A stretch of DNA of 64,000 bases from Nonomuraea wenchangensis. Its GTDB lineage: Bacteria; Actinomycetota; Actinomycetes; Streptosporangiales; Streptosporangiaceae. The stretch spans positions 42,864-106,863 of the forward strand of contig NZ_FOHX01000027.1 of the NCBI RefSeq assembly GCF_900111685.1. Direction: 5' to 3'. Made by a program: the position numbers and the translations under genes. Each line of letters starts with the position of its first letter. Position 1 is the first letter of the stretch. The notes under the pieces are model-generated. The model saw only the letters and a program-made list of their open reading frames with translations. It was not told the DNA's origin and did not search any database. This document shows, in pieces, positions 48,476-56,580 of the stretch.

Positions 48476-49753
48476 GTGGCAAGAAGCGACATGACCGACG
48501 ACGAACTGGCCGCCTGGAAGGCCCGCAAGGACGCCGGCCGGGCCCGCGCGTACGAAGCCGAGGTGAAGACCGCGACTCTCCTCCGAGACCACCCCGAGGC
48601 GATCGACGGGTTCCGCGTCTTCTGCGCCCGCATGGGCGGCTTCTACTCGATCCGCAACTGCATGCGCATCTACGGCCAGAACCCCAACGTCGCGCACGTT
48701 CAGCCGCGACGGTTCTGGGGCGGCTACGGCTTCAACCGCGAGGTGACCGACCCGAACGCGGCCATCTGGATCGTCGCGCCGAAGGTCGAGCGGACGTTCA
48801 CCAAGGAGGTCAAGAACGAGCGGACGGGCCAGACCGAGGAAGTGGAGGACTCCTACAAGGTGTGGCCGATCGAGGACATCTACCCGTCCGCGGCGACCGC
48901 GCCGAAGGGCGGACCCTGCGTGTTCTGCAACGGCCCCGAGGGCGAACCGTGCCCCGACTCCTGCCCGGTACGGCAGCCGCAGTCCGGGCCTCCCCCCACG
49001 CGGGAAGACGTGGCCGAGGCGGTGGCCGACGTCCTCAAGAAGCTCGGCGGGTTCGACGCCTCCGTGCTCACCACGCTCGGGCCAGATCCGATGCGGGACG
49101 GCTACGGCGATCCGTACGAGACGCCCGGCGTCCGCTGGGGGACCATCTCGGTCACGACGGGCGCGACGAACCGGAGCGGCAAGCCGAGGAAGCGCAGCTA
49201 CCGATTCCTGCACACGGTGGACCTCGACCGGCCCGGCGTCCGGTACGCCATCGCGGGGCTCGGCGTCATCTGGATCAGCCCGTACGAGCTCCGCAACGAC
49301 ACCGGCAACGGCCACGCGGCGGTCACCATCCAGTACGGCGACGACGTGCCCGCCGCCGACCGGCACTGGGACAGCCGCTTCCACAAGGAGGGGCCACACG
49401 CCCCCGTCCTCAACGGCATCACGTTCGCCGGAACGTCGCTGGTCTACCCGCACGAGGAGCGGTGGCGCTGGTTCTCCCCGAACCGCGCCGGCTACGGCGA
49501 GGTCACCGAGGGCGCGGCCGAGAAGATGGGCCAGATCCTCCGGCAGCTCCTCCCGCACTACCGGGGCCTGGTGGAGTTCGACGCCATCGAGGAGGCCGGG
49601 TTCCGCAAGCGCGCCGCGCGCCGGGCGCGTGAAGCGGACCATGAGGCCAAGCGGCTCGCCGAGCGCGAGCAGGAGCTGGCCGAGCAGCGCGCCGACGCGG
49701 AGCAGCGAGCGGCCGACCACCGCCACCAGGCCGCCAACCCGAACGAGCTGTAG
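48476..49753 (+). CDS. ArdC-like antirestriction / ssDNA-binding protein
   Basis: The GTG at 48476 gives 425 residues. Residues about 55-105 (GGFYSIRNCMRIYGQNPNVA, NREVTDPNAAIWIVAPKVE) resemble the ArdC N-terminal domain, in which a Tyr-Ser-xx-Asn motif and a basic loop contact single-stranded DNA. A Cys-rich segment lies near 155-172 (CVFCNGPEGEPCPDSC). The last 80 residues are a coiled coil. Such proteins protect incoming plasmid DNA from restriction. The C-terminal peptidase of ArdC is not apparent. Confidence 0.6.
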   Translation: MARSDMTDDELAAWKARKDAGRARAYEAEVKTATLLRDHPEAIDGFRVFCARMGGFYSIRNCMRIYGQNPNVAHVQPRRFWGGYGFNREVTDPNAAIWIVAPKVERTFTKEVKNERTGQTEEVEDSYKVWPIEDIYPSAATAPKGGPCVFCNGPEGEPCPDSCPVRQPQSGPPPTREDVAEAVADVLKKLGGFDASVLTTLGPDPMRDGYGDPYETPGVRWGTISVTTGATNRSGKPRKRSYRFLHTVDLDRPGVRYAIAGLGVIWISPYELRNDTGNGHAAVTIQYGDDVPAADRHWDSRFHKEGPHAPVLNGITFAGTSLVYPHEERWRWFSPNRAGYGEVTEGAAEKMGQILRQLLPHYRGLVEFDAIEEAGFRKRAARRAREADHEAKRLAEREQELAEQRADAEQRAADHRHQAANPNEL

Positions 49754-49783
49754 GCGCGAGCCCGTCCCAACCGGGCTCGCGCC
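49753..49783. terminator. Hairpin terminator
   Basis: GGCGCGAGCCCG pairs with CGGGCTCGCGCC (12 bp) around TCCCAAC, beginning at the stop codon of the ArdC-like gene. Confidence 0.7.
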
Positions 49784-49788
49784 ACACA

Positions 49789-49853
49789 CCGATCGTACGA
49801 GCTCCCGCCCACCAGCGGGCGGGAGCATCCTCAACCGAGAGGGAGCAACCACG
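49789..49853 (+). promoter_or_regulatory. CCGATCGTACG box and hairpin leader before lipoprotein gene
   Basis: CCGATCGTACG (49789-49799) is followed by a 10-bp hairpin, GCTCCCGCCC (49801-49810) against 49817-49826, then GAGAGGGAG before the ATG. The same box plus hairpin recurs at 50580. The box may be part of a promoter. Confidence 0.5.
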
Positions 49854-50312
49854 ATGAAGCTCGCAGCGCTCGCCGTCGCAGCGCTTCTCACCGTCCAGCC
49901 CGCCGGATGCGGCGGCAAGGGCACCACCACCGACCCGTACAAGCCCGGCGCGCTCGGGTGCGAGCGGGCCGTGCACGTCGAGGCCGTTCGCATCGGGTCA
50001 GCGGAACCGCGGGTCCGCGTCCTCGTCAACGAGGAATGCACCGACCCGTCCGGGATCGGCACGCAGCTCTTGTCCATCGACCTGGAGTACCGCGAGTCGT
50101 TGGGCGCCCCGTGGCTGGCCGTCAACAGCGCTCGGTTCCCGAACGTGGCCCCGGACCACCAGTACGTCCTCACCCACCACCCGTGCCTGTCCGGCCGCTA
50201 CCGGGCGAAGGTCGGCGTGGCGGGCACGTTCGACACCGGCAAGGAGTACCGGGCCTCGGTGGAGGAGTCGGCGCGGATCAACTGCGACAAGCCGCGCGAC
50301 ATCTCCTCCTAG
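49854..50312 (+). CDS. Secreted lipoprotein
   Basis: The ATG at 49854 gives 152 residues with signal peptide KLAALAVAALLTVQPAGC; C19 is the lipidation site. The mature part has four further Cys in two pairs and is beta-rich. A lipoprotein in an early phage region is unusual and suggests a lysogenic-conversion gene, such as a superinfection exclusion or surface protein. Its stop overlaps that of the opposite-strand gene (CTAG). Confidence 0.75.
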   Translation: MKLAALAVAALLTVQPAGCGGKGTTTDPYKPGALGCERAVHVEAVRIGSAEPRVRVLVNEECTDPSGIGTQLLSIDLEYRESLGAPWLAVNSARFPNVAPDHQYVLTHHPCLSGRYRAKVGVAGTFDTGKEYRASVEESARINCDKPRDISS

Positions 50313-50575
50313 CAGGGGCGCCACCAGCGGCGGCGGGCGGCGCGAGCGCGGAAACGCGCCTCGCCGTCCGGGTCGCCGCCGTACGGGCACCGCACCCGCA
50401 GCCTCGGGTGCGGCGGTACGACGCCGACCGCCCAGCACGAAGCCGCGTCCGGCGCGGCGTGCGTGATGTTGCCGGTGGCGTACGCGGGCGGCTCGTCCCG
50501 GTCCGGCGTCTCGCCAGGCCACACGCCCCACCCGTCGCCCCACCAGGCGACCGTCCACACCTGCACAGCTTCCAC
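50309..50575 (-). CDS. Trp-rich small protein on the opposite strand
   Basis: From GTG 50575, 88 residues (EAVQVWTVAWWGDGWGVWPG) with strong G/C third-position bias on this strand and no competing rightward ORF. It is leftward within an otherwise rightward run and converges on the lipoprotein gene. No clear Shine-Dalgarno sequence is visible. It shares its upstream hairpin with the next rightward gene. Function unknown. Confidence 0.6.
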   Translation of the reverse strand: MEAVQVWTVAWWGDGWGVWPGETPDRDEPPAYATGNITHAAPDAASCWAVGVVPPHPRLRVRCPYGGDPDGEARFRARAARRRWWRPC

Positions 50576-50579
50576 GAAT

Positions 50580-50659
50580 CCGATCGTACGGCCCCGCCCG
50601 CCGGCGGGCGGGGCCATCCCCACCACCACACCGCCACACCCAAGGAAGGGAGGGGAGCA
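50580..50659. promoter_or_regulatory. Divergent leader: CCGATCGTACG box, 26-bp palindrome, CCACCACCAC, Shine-Dalgarno
   Basis: CCGATCGTACG (50580-50590) abuts a perfect 26-bp palindrome at 50590-50615 (half GGCCCCGCCCGCC), followed by CCCCACCACCAC and AAGGAAGGGAGGGGAG before the GTG at 50660. It lies between divergent genes. Confidence 0.65.
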
Positions 50660-51292
50660 GTGGCCAACGCTGCGATCCCCATCCATCTCGCCCACGTCCC
50701 CACCCACAACGGGATGGTCATCCCGTACATCACCCTCCGCCACGCGGACGGTACCCCCGAACTGGGCCGCGTCGATCACAACCTGGTCGCCGAATGCCTC
50801 ACCGGCCGCCGCTGCCAGCTCTGCGCCCGCCCCCTCGACACCGGCGCCGACGCCGCCGCGGTAGTGATGGCCCGGCCGATGGACTTCGGATACGGGTACG
50901 TCCCCGAGCCCGCCCAGCACCCCGAGTGCGCCGCCTACGCGATCCGAGCGTGCCCGATGCTGTCGGGCCGGCTGCCGCGTCTGCGTGACCGGACCCGGCC
51001 GCAGCGACGCCAGTGCACCGCCGTGGCGGCGTGCTGGTGCGGCCTGGACGAGCCGCCCAGCGTGGACGCCATCGTCCGGTCCGGCCGCCCGGCGACGCCG
51101 TGGTACTCGGTCCGGTTCCCCATGACGGAGTACGAGCTGCTGATGACGGCGCGACAAGGGCCGCGCGGCATCTCCCTCCACGCCCTCACCAACCCGAAGA
51201 TCCGGCTCGTGTCCTGGGGCGACCCGGAATGGGACGACATGGGCCGCGCCGTGGTGTACGGGCTGCCCCTCCCGGACGGAGCCGACTCGTGA
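50660..51292 (+). CDS. Conserved actinophage protein with Cys pairs
   Basis: The GTG at 50660 after a very purine-rich leader gives 210 residues (ANAAIPIHLAHVPTHNGMVI). CQLCARPLDTG near residue 54 and Cys residues in QHPECAAYAIRACPM form a probable metal site, a pattern I recall from actinophage proteins sometimes mislabelled OmpA-like. It is coupled to the PP-loop gene by TGATG overlap. Function unknown. Confidence 0.65.
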   Translation: MANAAIPIHLAHVPTHNGMVIPYITLRHADGTPELGRVDHNLVAECLTGRRCQLCARPLDTGADAAAVVMARPMDFGYGYVPEPAQHPECAAYAIRACPMLSGRLPRLRDRTRPQRRQCTAVAACWCGLDEPPSVDAIVRSGRPATPWYSVRFPMTEYELLMTARQGPRGISLHALTNPKIRLVSWGDPEWDDMGRAVVYGLPLPDGADS

Positions 51293-52473
51293 TGAACGTC
51301 GTCTTCTCCTACGGCATGGGCGCCAACGGCACCGCGGCGCTCCTCCGCCTGCTGTTCGAGCCCGCCACCCGGCCGCCCGAGCTGGCCGACGACCTGTCCA
51401 ACCTCATCGTCATTACCGCGCAGACGGGTGACGAGTTCCTGGACACCGCCGTCATGGTCGAACAGCACATCTACCCGCTGCTCGCCGCCCGGCGGGTGCG
51501 GACAGTGCAGGTCGCCCGCGCGGGCCACTACGAACGGGACGGCATCGTCGTCCTGGACGACACCCGCGAGCCGATCCTGTGCCTGACCAGCGGCGCGTAC
51601 GCGCTGCTGGAGGAGATGACGAGCACCGCGACCGTACCCCAGTCGAAGGACCGGAAGCACAGCCAGAAGTTCAAAGGCTGGGTCATCGACCAGTGGCTCA
51701 AGACGAACATCGGCGACGAGCCGTACCTGCACGTCATGGGGTACGACGTGAGCGAGCCCGACCGGGTCGCCGGGGACCTGGCGCTCGGCCTCCCCAACAA
51801 GATCCCGTGGTATCCGCTCGTGGACTGGGGCTGGGACTGGGACGCCTGCGAGCGCTACATCTTCGCCCGGCTCGGCGTGCGGTGGAAGCGCTCGCACTGC
51901 GTCGAGTGCCCGTTCGCGTTCTCCGTCACCAAGGGAGGCCGGGCGCGGACCATCCCGCGCCTGCTCGCGCACCCGCACCAGGCGATGGACGCGCTGACGA
52001 TGGAGTACCTGGCCGTCGCCTGCAACCCCAAGCAGGGGCTGATCGCGGGCAAGGAGCAGCTCTACGACCTGATCGCCGACTGGCCGGGCGGCCCCATCCT
52101 GCTGAAGCTGTTCCACCACCACCTCGACGCCGCCGAGTGGGCGGTGTACGACGTGCAGCGCGGATTCGGCAGGAAGCCCGACGACCCGATGAAGCGCGGA
52201 CAGCCGGCCCGCAGCATGCGCCCGCTCATCACCGGCAGCCGCACCGACATGCTCGCCCACCTGGAGCGCGCCGCCGGCCTGCTCGGGCGGCGGCTGGAGA
52301 CGGACGGCCGCCACTGGCGGGTGTGGTGGCGGCGGCGCGGCATCTACTTCCCGACCGTCGAGCACCTGCTGACCGCCGCGCCCGCGCTGGCGCAGCACAA
52401 GACCAACTCCTCGTTCCCGAAGCTGTGGCGGGAGGGCCTGAAGGCCACCCGGCAGCTCGAACTCGCCATCTGA
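51292..52473 (+). CDS. PP-loop ATPase of the PAPS-reductase superfamily
   Basis: Start ATG 51292 gives 393 residues. The PP-loop at residues 4-15 reads VFSYGMGANGTA, a degenerate form of S-G-G-x-D-S. ITAQTGDEFLDT near 46 is typical of the superfamily, and HCVECPFAFS near 204 supplies a CxxC. Such enzymes adenylate substrates for sulphur or nucleoside chemistry. It lies 15 bases before the methyltransferase gene, so a DNA-modification role is plausible. A QueC- or DndC-like function cannot be claimed. Confidence 0.75.
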   Translation: MNVVFSYGMGANGTAALLRLLFEPATRPPELADDLSNLIVITAQTGDEFLDTAVMVEQHIYPLLAARRVRTVQVARAGHYERDGIVVLDDTREPILCLTSGAYALLEEMTSTATVPQSKDRKHSQKFKGWVIDQWLKTNIGDEPYLHVMGYDVSEPDRVAGDLALGLPNKIPWYPLVDWGWDWDACERYIFARLGVRWKRSHCVECPFAFSVTKGGRARTIPRLLAHPHQAMDALTMEYLAVACNPKQGLIAGKEQLYDLIADWPGGPILLKLFHHHLDAAEWAVYDVQRGFGRKPDDPMKRGQPARSMRPLITGSRTDMLAHLERAAGLLGRRLETDGRHWRVWWRRRGIYFPTVEHLLTAAPALAQHKTNSSFPKLWREGLKATRQLELAI

Positions 52474-52488
52474 CCGGAGGACCCTCGC

Positions 52489-54519
52489 ATGGCATCGTCA
52501 CAACGCAGCCGCGTCAGGAAGCGGCAGCAGCCTCGCGTCGCCACGCACCGCCCGGCCGTGCGCCCGCGCCGGTTCCGCCACGACGACCTCATCGCCGTGG
52601 ACCTGTTCTCCGGCTTCGGAGGGCTCACGAAGGGCATCGAGGACGCCGGGTTCACCACGATCCTCGCGGCCAACCACAACGAGTACAAGGTCAAGGTCCA
52701 CGAGAAGAACCACCCGCACGCCGAGCACTGGATCGCCGACCTCGTGGACAAGGAGGCGTCCGACTACCACTCCGCCGCCGACCTTCCCCGCGCTGACCTC
52801 CTCGTCGCGGGCGTGAGCTGCACCAATCACTCGCAGGCGAACACGCAGAAGGCTTACCAGTTGGGCCTGGCGCTGTTCGAGCTGGACGACCCCGAGTATC
52901 AGGAGCGCGCGACTCGATCGGAGAAGGACAGAGCGACGGCGACGTGCGCGCTGCAATACGCGGCCAAGCACCACCCGAGGATGGCTCTCATCGAGTGCAC
53001 CACGGAACTGTACTCATGGGGGCCTCGGGTACCAGGCAAGAAGTACGGCGACGGCTCCACCTATCGGTGGTGGCTCAAACAGTGGGAAAACGAGGGCTAC
53101 AACTTCCGCATCCTCTACCTCAACAGCATGTTCTTCGGGGTGCCGCAGTCCCGTGACCGGCTTTACATCATCTTCTGGGACGAGAAACTGCCCGCGCCGG
53201 ACCTCGACCACCGGCCCGAGTCGTGGTGCGGCTTCTGCGGCACGATCGTCCAGGCGGTGTGGACCTGGAGGACCGGGATTCCGGCCACGGGCAGCGTCCG
53301 CTACAGCAAGCAGTACGAGTACCGGTGCCCCTCCTGCCGCCGGATCGTGATCCCGCCGTTCGCTCCGTCGATCAACGCGCTGGACCTGTCCGACCTCGGC
53401 CCCAAGATCGGTGACAGGCCGCTCAAGGAGTTCACGGACAAGAAGACGGGCGAGACCGTCATGAGCCCGCTGGCGCCCTCCACGATGGCCAGGGCCGAGC
53501 GGTGCAGGCAGAAGTTCGCCGACTTCCCCGCCGTGCTCATGCCGGCCAAGGCCGTCCACGGGTCCGAGCGCCACCCGTGGCAGCCCCTCTCGACGCAGAC
53601 CAGCCAGCAGGAGACGGCAATCCTCTCGACCGGGGCGCTCGTCGCCGCCGCGGGCAACACCTTCGAGCGGCCCGGCTCCGACTGCCGTACCCGCACCCTG
53701 GACGAGCCTCTGCCGTCGCAGACCGCGACGAACACGCAGGCGCTGCTCACGCCGCCGGTCTCCGTGGTGACGGGGCAGGTGATGGTCGCGCACCGGCACA
53801 ACGGCGATGGCCAGCACATCACCGAGCCGATGGACACCGTCACCAGCGTGCACGAGAAAGCGGTCCTGCTCGCGGTCAACAACTTCCAGGGCTCCCCTCG
53901 TGGCGTCGATGAGGTGCTGCCCACGCAGGGCGGCTCGGAGACGCTGGGGCTGCTGTCCGCTGGCGTCGTGCCGTTCCGGAAGAACACGCTGCCGACCTCG
54001 CACGCCGAGGCCATGCCCACTGTCACGTCCGATCAGATCCCCGGCCTGATCACCGCCGCTGGGATGGTGCAGTTCCGGCAAGGAACCGACCGCCGCGTAG
54101 CAGGTGTTGATCGGCCGCTGAACACGGTGGTCGCTGATGGTGCTGGGCATGGCCTGCTGTTTTCCGGCTGGTACAAGCAGAACGGGTCTGAGGCCGACGC
54201 GACAGCGCCGCACCCCGCGAGCGACCCGCTCGGCACGCTGACCGCCCGCGACACCACGGCTCTACTCCACGCGCAGTGGCGCGAGGTCCTTGCGGATCTG
54301 AGGCTGGAGGACTGTCACTTCCGCATGATGGCCCCGCACGAAGTCGGCGTTGGCTGCGGCTTCGATGTCGATTTCGGCAACCACAAGGGGTCGTTCATCG
54401 TCTGGGGCTCCGCGAGAGACCAGATTGACGGCTTCGGCAACGCCGTCAGCCCTCCCGTTGGAGAGTGGATCGGCAGACGCCTTCGCGCTGTTCTTCACGG
54501 AGAACAGCTTGACGATTAG
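52489..54519 (+). CDS. Variant C5 cytosine DNA methyltransferase
   Basis: In this 676-residue protein motif I is DLFSGFGG (38-45), the catalytic loop is VSCTNHS with C111 in place of the usual Pro-Cys, motif VI is IECTTEL (168-174) instead of ENV, motif VIII is QSRDRL (220-225), and GNAVSPP lies near 647. A zinc ribbon (C247, C250, C280, C283) and seven repeats of a Pro-xx-Thr-x-Thr unit form the middle. It should modify cytosine in phage DNA, but the changed motifs leave activity open. Confidence 0.82.
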   Translation: MASSQRSRVRKRQQPRVATHRPAVRPRRFRHDDLIAVDLFSGFGGLTKGIEDAGFTTILAANHNEYKVKVHEKNHPHAEHWIADLVDKEASDYHSAADLPRADLLVAGVSCTNHSQANTQKAYQLGLALFELDDPEYQERATRSEKDRATATCALQYAAKHHPRMALIECTTELYSWGPRVPGKKYGDGSTYRWWLKQWENEGYNFRILYLNSMFFGVPQSRDRLYIIFWDEKLPAPDLDHRPESWCGFCGTIVQAVWTWRTGIPATGSVRYSKQYEYRCPSCRRIVIPPFAPSINALDLSDLGPKIGDRPLKEFTDKKTGETVMSPLAPSTMARAERCRQKFADFPAVLMPAKAVHGSERHPWQPLSTQTSQQETAILSTGALVAAAGNTFERPGSDCRTRTLDEPLPSQTATNTQALLTPPVSVVTGQVMVAHRHNGDGQHITEPMDTVTSVHEKAVLLAVNNFQGSPRGVDEVLPTQGGSETLGLLSAGVVPFRKNTLPTSHAEAMPTVTSDQIPGLITAAGMVQFRQGTDRRVAGVDRPLNTVVADGAGHGLLFSGWYKQNGSEADATAPHPASDPLGTLTARDTTALLHAQWREVLADLRLEDCHFRMMAPHEVGVGCGFDVDFGNHKGSFIVWGSARDQIDGFGNAVSPPVGEWIGRRLRAVLHGEQLDD

Positions 54520-54521
54520 TC

Positions 54522-54539
54522 GTTGTCGGTTCCGCCAAC
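54522..54539. repeat. Dispersed 18-bp palindrome, copy 7
   Basis: GTTGTCG-GTTC-CGCCAAC has one mismatch and an extra flanking C-G pair. It begins 2 bases after the methyltransferase stop. Confidence 0.65.
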
Positions 54540-54545
54540 GGACAC

Positions 54546-54587
54546 GCCCGCTCCCTCGCGGAGCGGGCCACACCACCAAGGAGAACC
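54546..54587 (+). promoter_or_regulatory. Leader element: hairpin, CACCACC, Shine-Dalgarno
   Basis: GCCCGCTCC (54546-54554) pairs with GGAGCGGGC (54560-54568) around CTCGC; CACACCACCAAGGAG follows before the ATG at 54588. Confidence 0.65.
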
Positions 54588-55235
54588 ATGTCGATCACCG
54601 ACACCACCGCCACGCCGACCATCGCCGAGCTGGTCAACGCCACCGGCCTGCCCGGTAACACCGACCTCCGTCTCCTCCCCGGCATGCACGCCCTCCCGCG
54701 CAACCTCATGCTCCGTGAGGGCATCCGAACGCTCGCCATCCTGGCCGAGCACGACGATGCGTCCCTCATGGACATCCGGAACTTCGGGGTGTGGTGCCGG
54801 GACCACGTTCGCGCCGTCCTGGCCGAGCTGGGCGAGCGCCACGCGGCCATCATGCGGAACGCGCCGCCCTGGCACCAGGAGATCGCCGACCTCGCCGGAG
54901 CCCTCCGGGACGGCTACGACGAGCACCTCATCACCTCCGTCCTGGCCCGTGTCACTGAGGCGGGTGCCCCCGGCTACCTGCTGTGCGTGTGGGCCGAGCA
55001 CGACGCGGCCGGGTACGGCGGCGACTCGGAGGTTTACATCGACGCCGACCACGGCGGCGGCCTCTGTCACGTCGGCGGGGACCTGTGGGCGTGGCTGTCC
55101 CAGCACCCCCTCACGCCCGGCACGCCGGCCACCCCCGGAGACCCGGCCACGTGGAAGGGCAACTCCGCCGGGTTCGACCTGGACAGCCTGCCCGTGGACG
55201 ACGGCCGCCACAACTTCGCCCGCACCAGCTACTAG
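54588..55235 (+). CDS. Hypothetical early protein
   Basis: This 215-residue protein (SITDTTATPTIAELVNATGL) is helical in its first 130 residues (IRTLAILAEHDDASLMDIRN, HQEIADLAGALRDGYDEH) and ends in a Gly/Pro-rich part with DADHGGGLCHVGGDLW. It is preceded by a full leader element. Unrecognised. Confidence 0.65.
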   Translation: MSITDTTATPTIAELVNATGLPGNTDLRLLPGMHALPRNLMLREGIRTLAILAEHDDASLMDIRNFGVWCRDHVRAVLAELGERHAAIMRNAPPWHQEIADLAGALRDGYDEHLITSVLARVTEAGAPGYLLCVWAEHDAAGYGGDSEVYIDADHGGGLCHVGGDLWAWLSQHPLTPGTPATPGDPATWKGNSAGFDLDSLPVDDGRHNFARTSY

Positions 55236-55244
55236 CCCGCCCGC

Positions 55245-55301
55245 GTCCCCGCCGGCCGCATGGTCGGCGGGGACCACCCCACCACCACCAAGGAGAAGGT
55301 C
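55245..55301 (+). promoter_or_regulatory. Leader element: hairpin, CCACCACCAC, Shine-Dalgarno
   Basis: GTCCCCGCCG (55245-55254) pairs with CGGCGGGGAC (55265-55274); CACCCCACCACCACCAAGGA follows before the ATG at 55302. Confidence 0.7.
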
Positions 55302-55658
55302 ATGGCAATCGACCTGGAGTCCGACCAAGCCAAACACGTCATCACCGAGCACAACAACTGGGTCAACTACGGCAACGGACGTGGCGGCCTTCACGCCTAC
55401 ACATTCTGCGGCTGGCTCTACGCGGATGGCCGTATGGAGGGCGCCTACATCTACGGCGACTGGTGGCAGAACCCGGACATCAAGAACGTGTGCCCGCACT
55501 GCGTGCACGCCCTCACCTGCGACGTGATCTTCAACGAGGCCCGCGCCGCCGAGCGCGCCACCTGCTCGGGCTGTGCTGCATACGACGCCGACAAGGCTCT
55601 CGGCCACCCGGCGAAGCGCAGCCAAACGGCCGAACACGCCAGCGCCGAACACCCGTAG
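55302..55658 (+). CDS. Zinc-site hypothetical protein
   Basis: I start at ATG 55302 after AAGGAG; the frame is open further upstream through the leader, which would be unlikely protein. It has 118 residues with VCPHCVHALTC and CSGCAAY as probable metal ligands, and a helical basic end. Function unknown. Confidence 0.65.
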   Translation: MAIDLESDQAKHVITEHNNWVNYGNGRGGLHAYTFCGWLYADGRMEGAYIYGDWWQNPDIKNVCPHCVHALTCDVIFNEARAAERATCSGCAAYDADKALGHPAKRSQTAEHASAEHP

Positions 55659-55666
55659 ACCACCGC

Positions 55667-55727
55667 GCCCCCGCCGGCCGCCGGGCGGGCGGGGGCCTCC
55701 CCACCACCACGAAAGGAAGGCCCCGAG
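55667..55727 (+). promoter_or_regulatory. Leader element: hairpin, CCACCACCAC, Shine-Dalgarno
   Basis: GCCCCCGCC (55667-55675) pairs with GGCGGGGGC (55688-55696); CCCCACCACCACGAAAGGAAG follows before the ATG at 55728. Confidence 0.7.
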
Positions 55728-56024
55728 ATGGGCAAGTACGACCAGCAGAACGAAGACCTGCACACCACCCTCACCCAGGCCGGGATCGCCGCCCGGATCG
55801 ACTACGACGGCGACGAACACGAGGTCACCGTCGAGCTCCCCACCGGGCGGCTCATCTTCGACCCGACCGACGACGGCGCGTGGCGGCTCGACATCGAGAG
55901 CGACTACAACGACGGCTGGGTCGCGCGGGAGAACGTGCTGACCGGGATCGGCGTCGAGTACGCGGCCCCGGTCGTGGAGGGCCTGCTGCGCTGGTTCCAG
56001 GCACGCTCGGCGGCAGGTGCCTGA
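55728..56024 (+). CDS. Small hypothetical early protein
   Basis: This 98-residue acidic protein (GKYDQQNEDLHTTLTQAGIA, HEVTVELPTGRLIFDPTDDG) has a helix-strand pattern. It overlaps the next start by 1 base (TGATG). Unrecognised. Confidence 0.6.
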   Translation: MGKYDQQNEDLHTTLTQAGIAARIDYDGDEHEVTVELPTGRLIFDPTDDGAWRLDIESDYNDGWVARENVLTGIGVEYAAPVVEGLLRWFQARSAAGA

Positions 56025-56344
56025 TGGGCGAGAAGACGTTGTTCTACCGCCACAACGCCCAGGGCCAGATCTGGCTCATCGAGGACGACCACAGCCGCCA
56101 GGTCATGGATGCCTTTCCGAACCCGCTGGCGTGCGCGGTCGTGCACGAGCTGAACAACGCGCTCCAGCGCGGGCAGCTCACCAGCGGCACGGCCACGTAC
56201 CGCGCGCACGACACGACCGTGCTCATGACGCCCGCGCATGGGTTCGGGGAGCGGCCACTGCCGGTGGACGGCCTCACCCGCGAGCAGGCAATCGCGCTCG
56301 CGGTCGAGCTGCACCAGGCCGGCCAGATGGGCGCCTACACGTGA
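56024..56344 (+). CDS. Small hypothetical early protein
   Basis: The ATG at 56024 gives 106 residues (GEKTLFYRHNAQGQIWLIED, LTREQAIALAVELHQAGQMG). A long ORF extending far upstream in this frame is a shadow. It overlaps the next gene by 4 bases. Function unknown. Confidence 0.6.
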   Translation: MGEKTLFYRHNAQGQIWLIEDDHSRQVMDAFPNPLACAVVHELNNALQRGQLTSGTATYRAHDTTVLMTPAHGFGERPLPVDGLTREQAIALAVELHQAGQMGAYT

Positions 56345-56580
56345 AGCGCAGTTCCACTAAGCCGCCGCGAGCTCGACGGCCCTCGCTCGCGGAGCTGGAG
56401 GCTCCGTGCGGGAGGTGTGGTTGCCAAAACGGTGGCCACACCCTCGGCCGCAGGGTGACCTCGTGGGCGCAGGGCGAGTGGGCGGCCCTCTTTGACGAGG
56501 TGTTCATGACCGCGTCGGGCGCGTGCGCGAATCCCGGCTGCGGCTGCCCCGGCCGCACGGAAGGAGGCGGCCCTCGATGA
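56341..56580 (+). CDS. Small zinc-ribbon-like protein
   Basis: The GTG at 56341 overlaps the previous stop (GTGA), giving 79 residues. CGRCGCQNGGH and CANPGCGCPG provide six or more Cys for metal binding. It is basic at the start. It overlaps the next gene by 4 bases. Possibly a nucleic-acid-binding partner of the modification genes. Confidence 0.6.
   Translation: MKRSSTKPPRARRPSLAELEAPCGRCGCQNGGHTLGRRVTSWAQGEWAALFDEVFMTASGACANPGCGCPGRTEGGGPR

Noticed and set aside
54983..56023. Upstream part of a 453-residue rightward ORF
   Set aside because: It is out of frame with three well-supported genes and their leader elements; only the part from 56024 is a gene.
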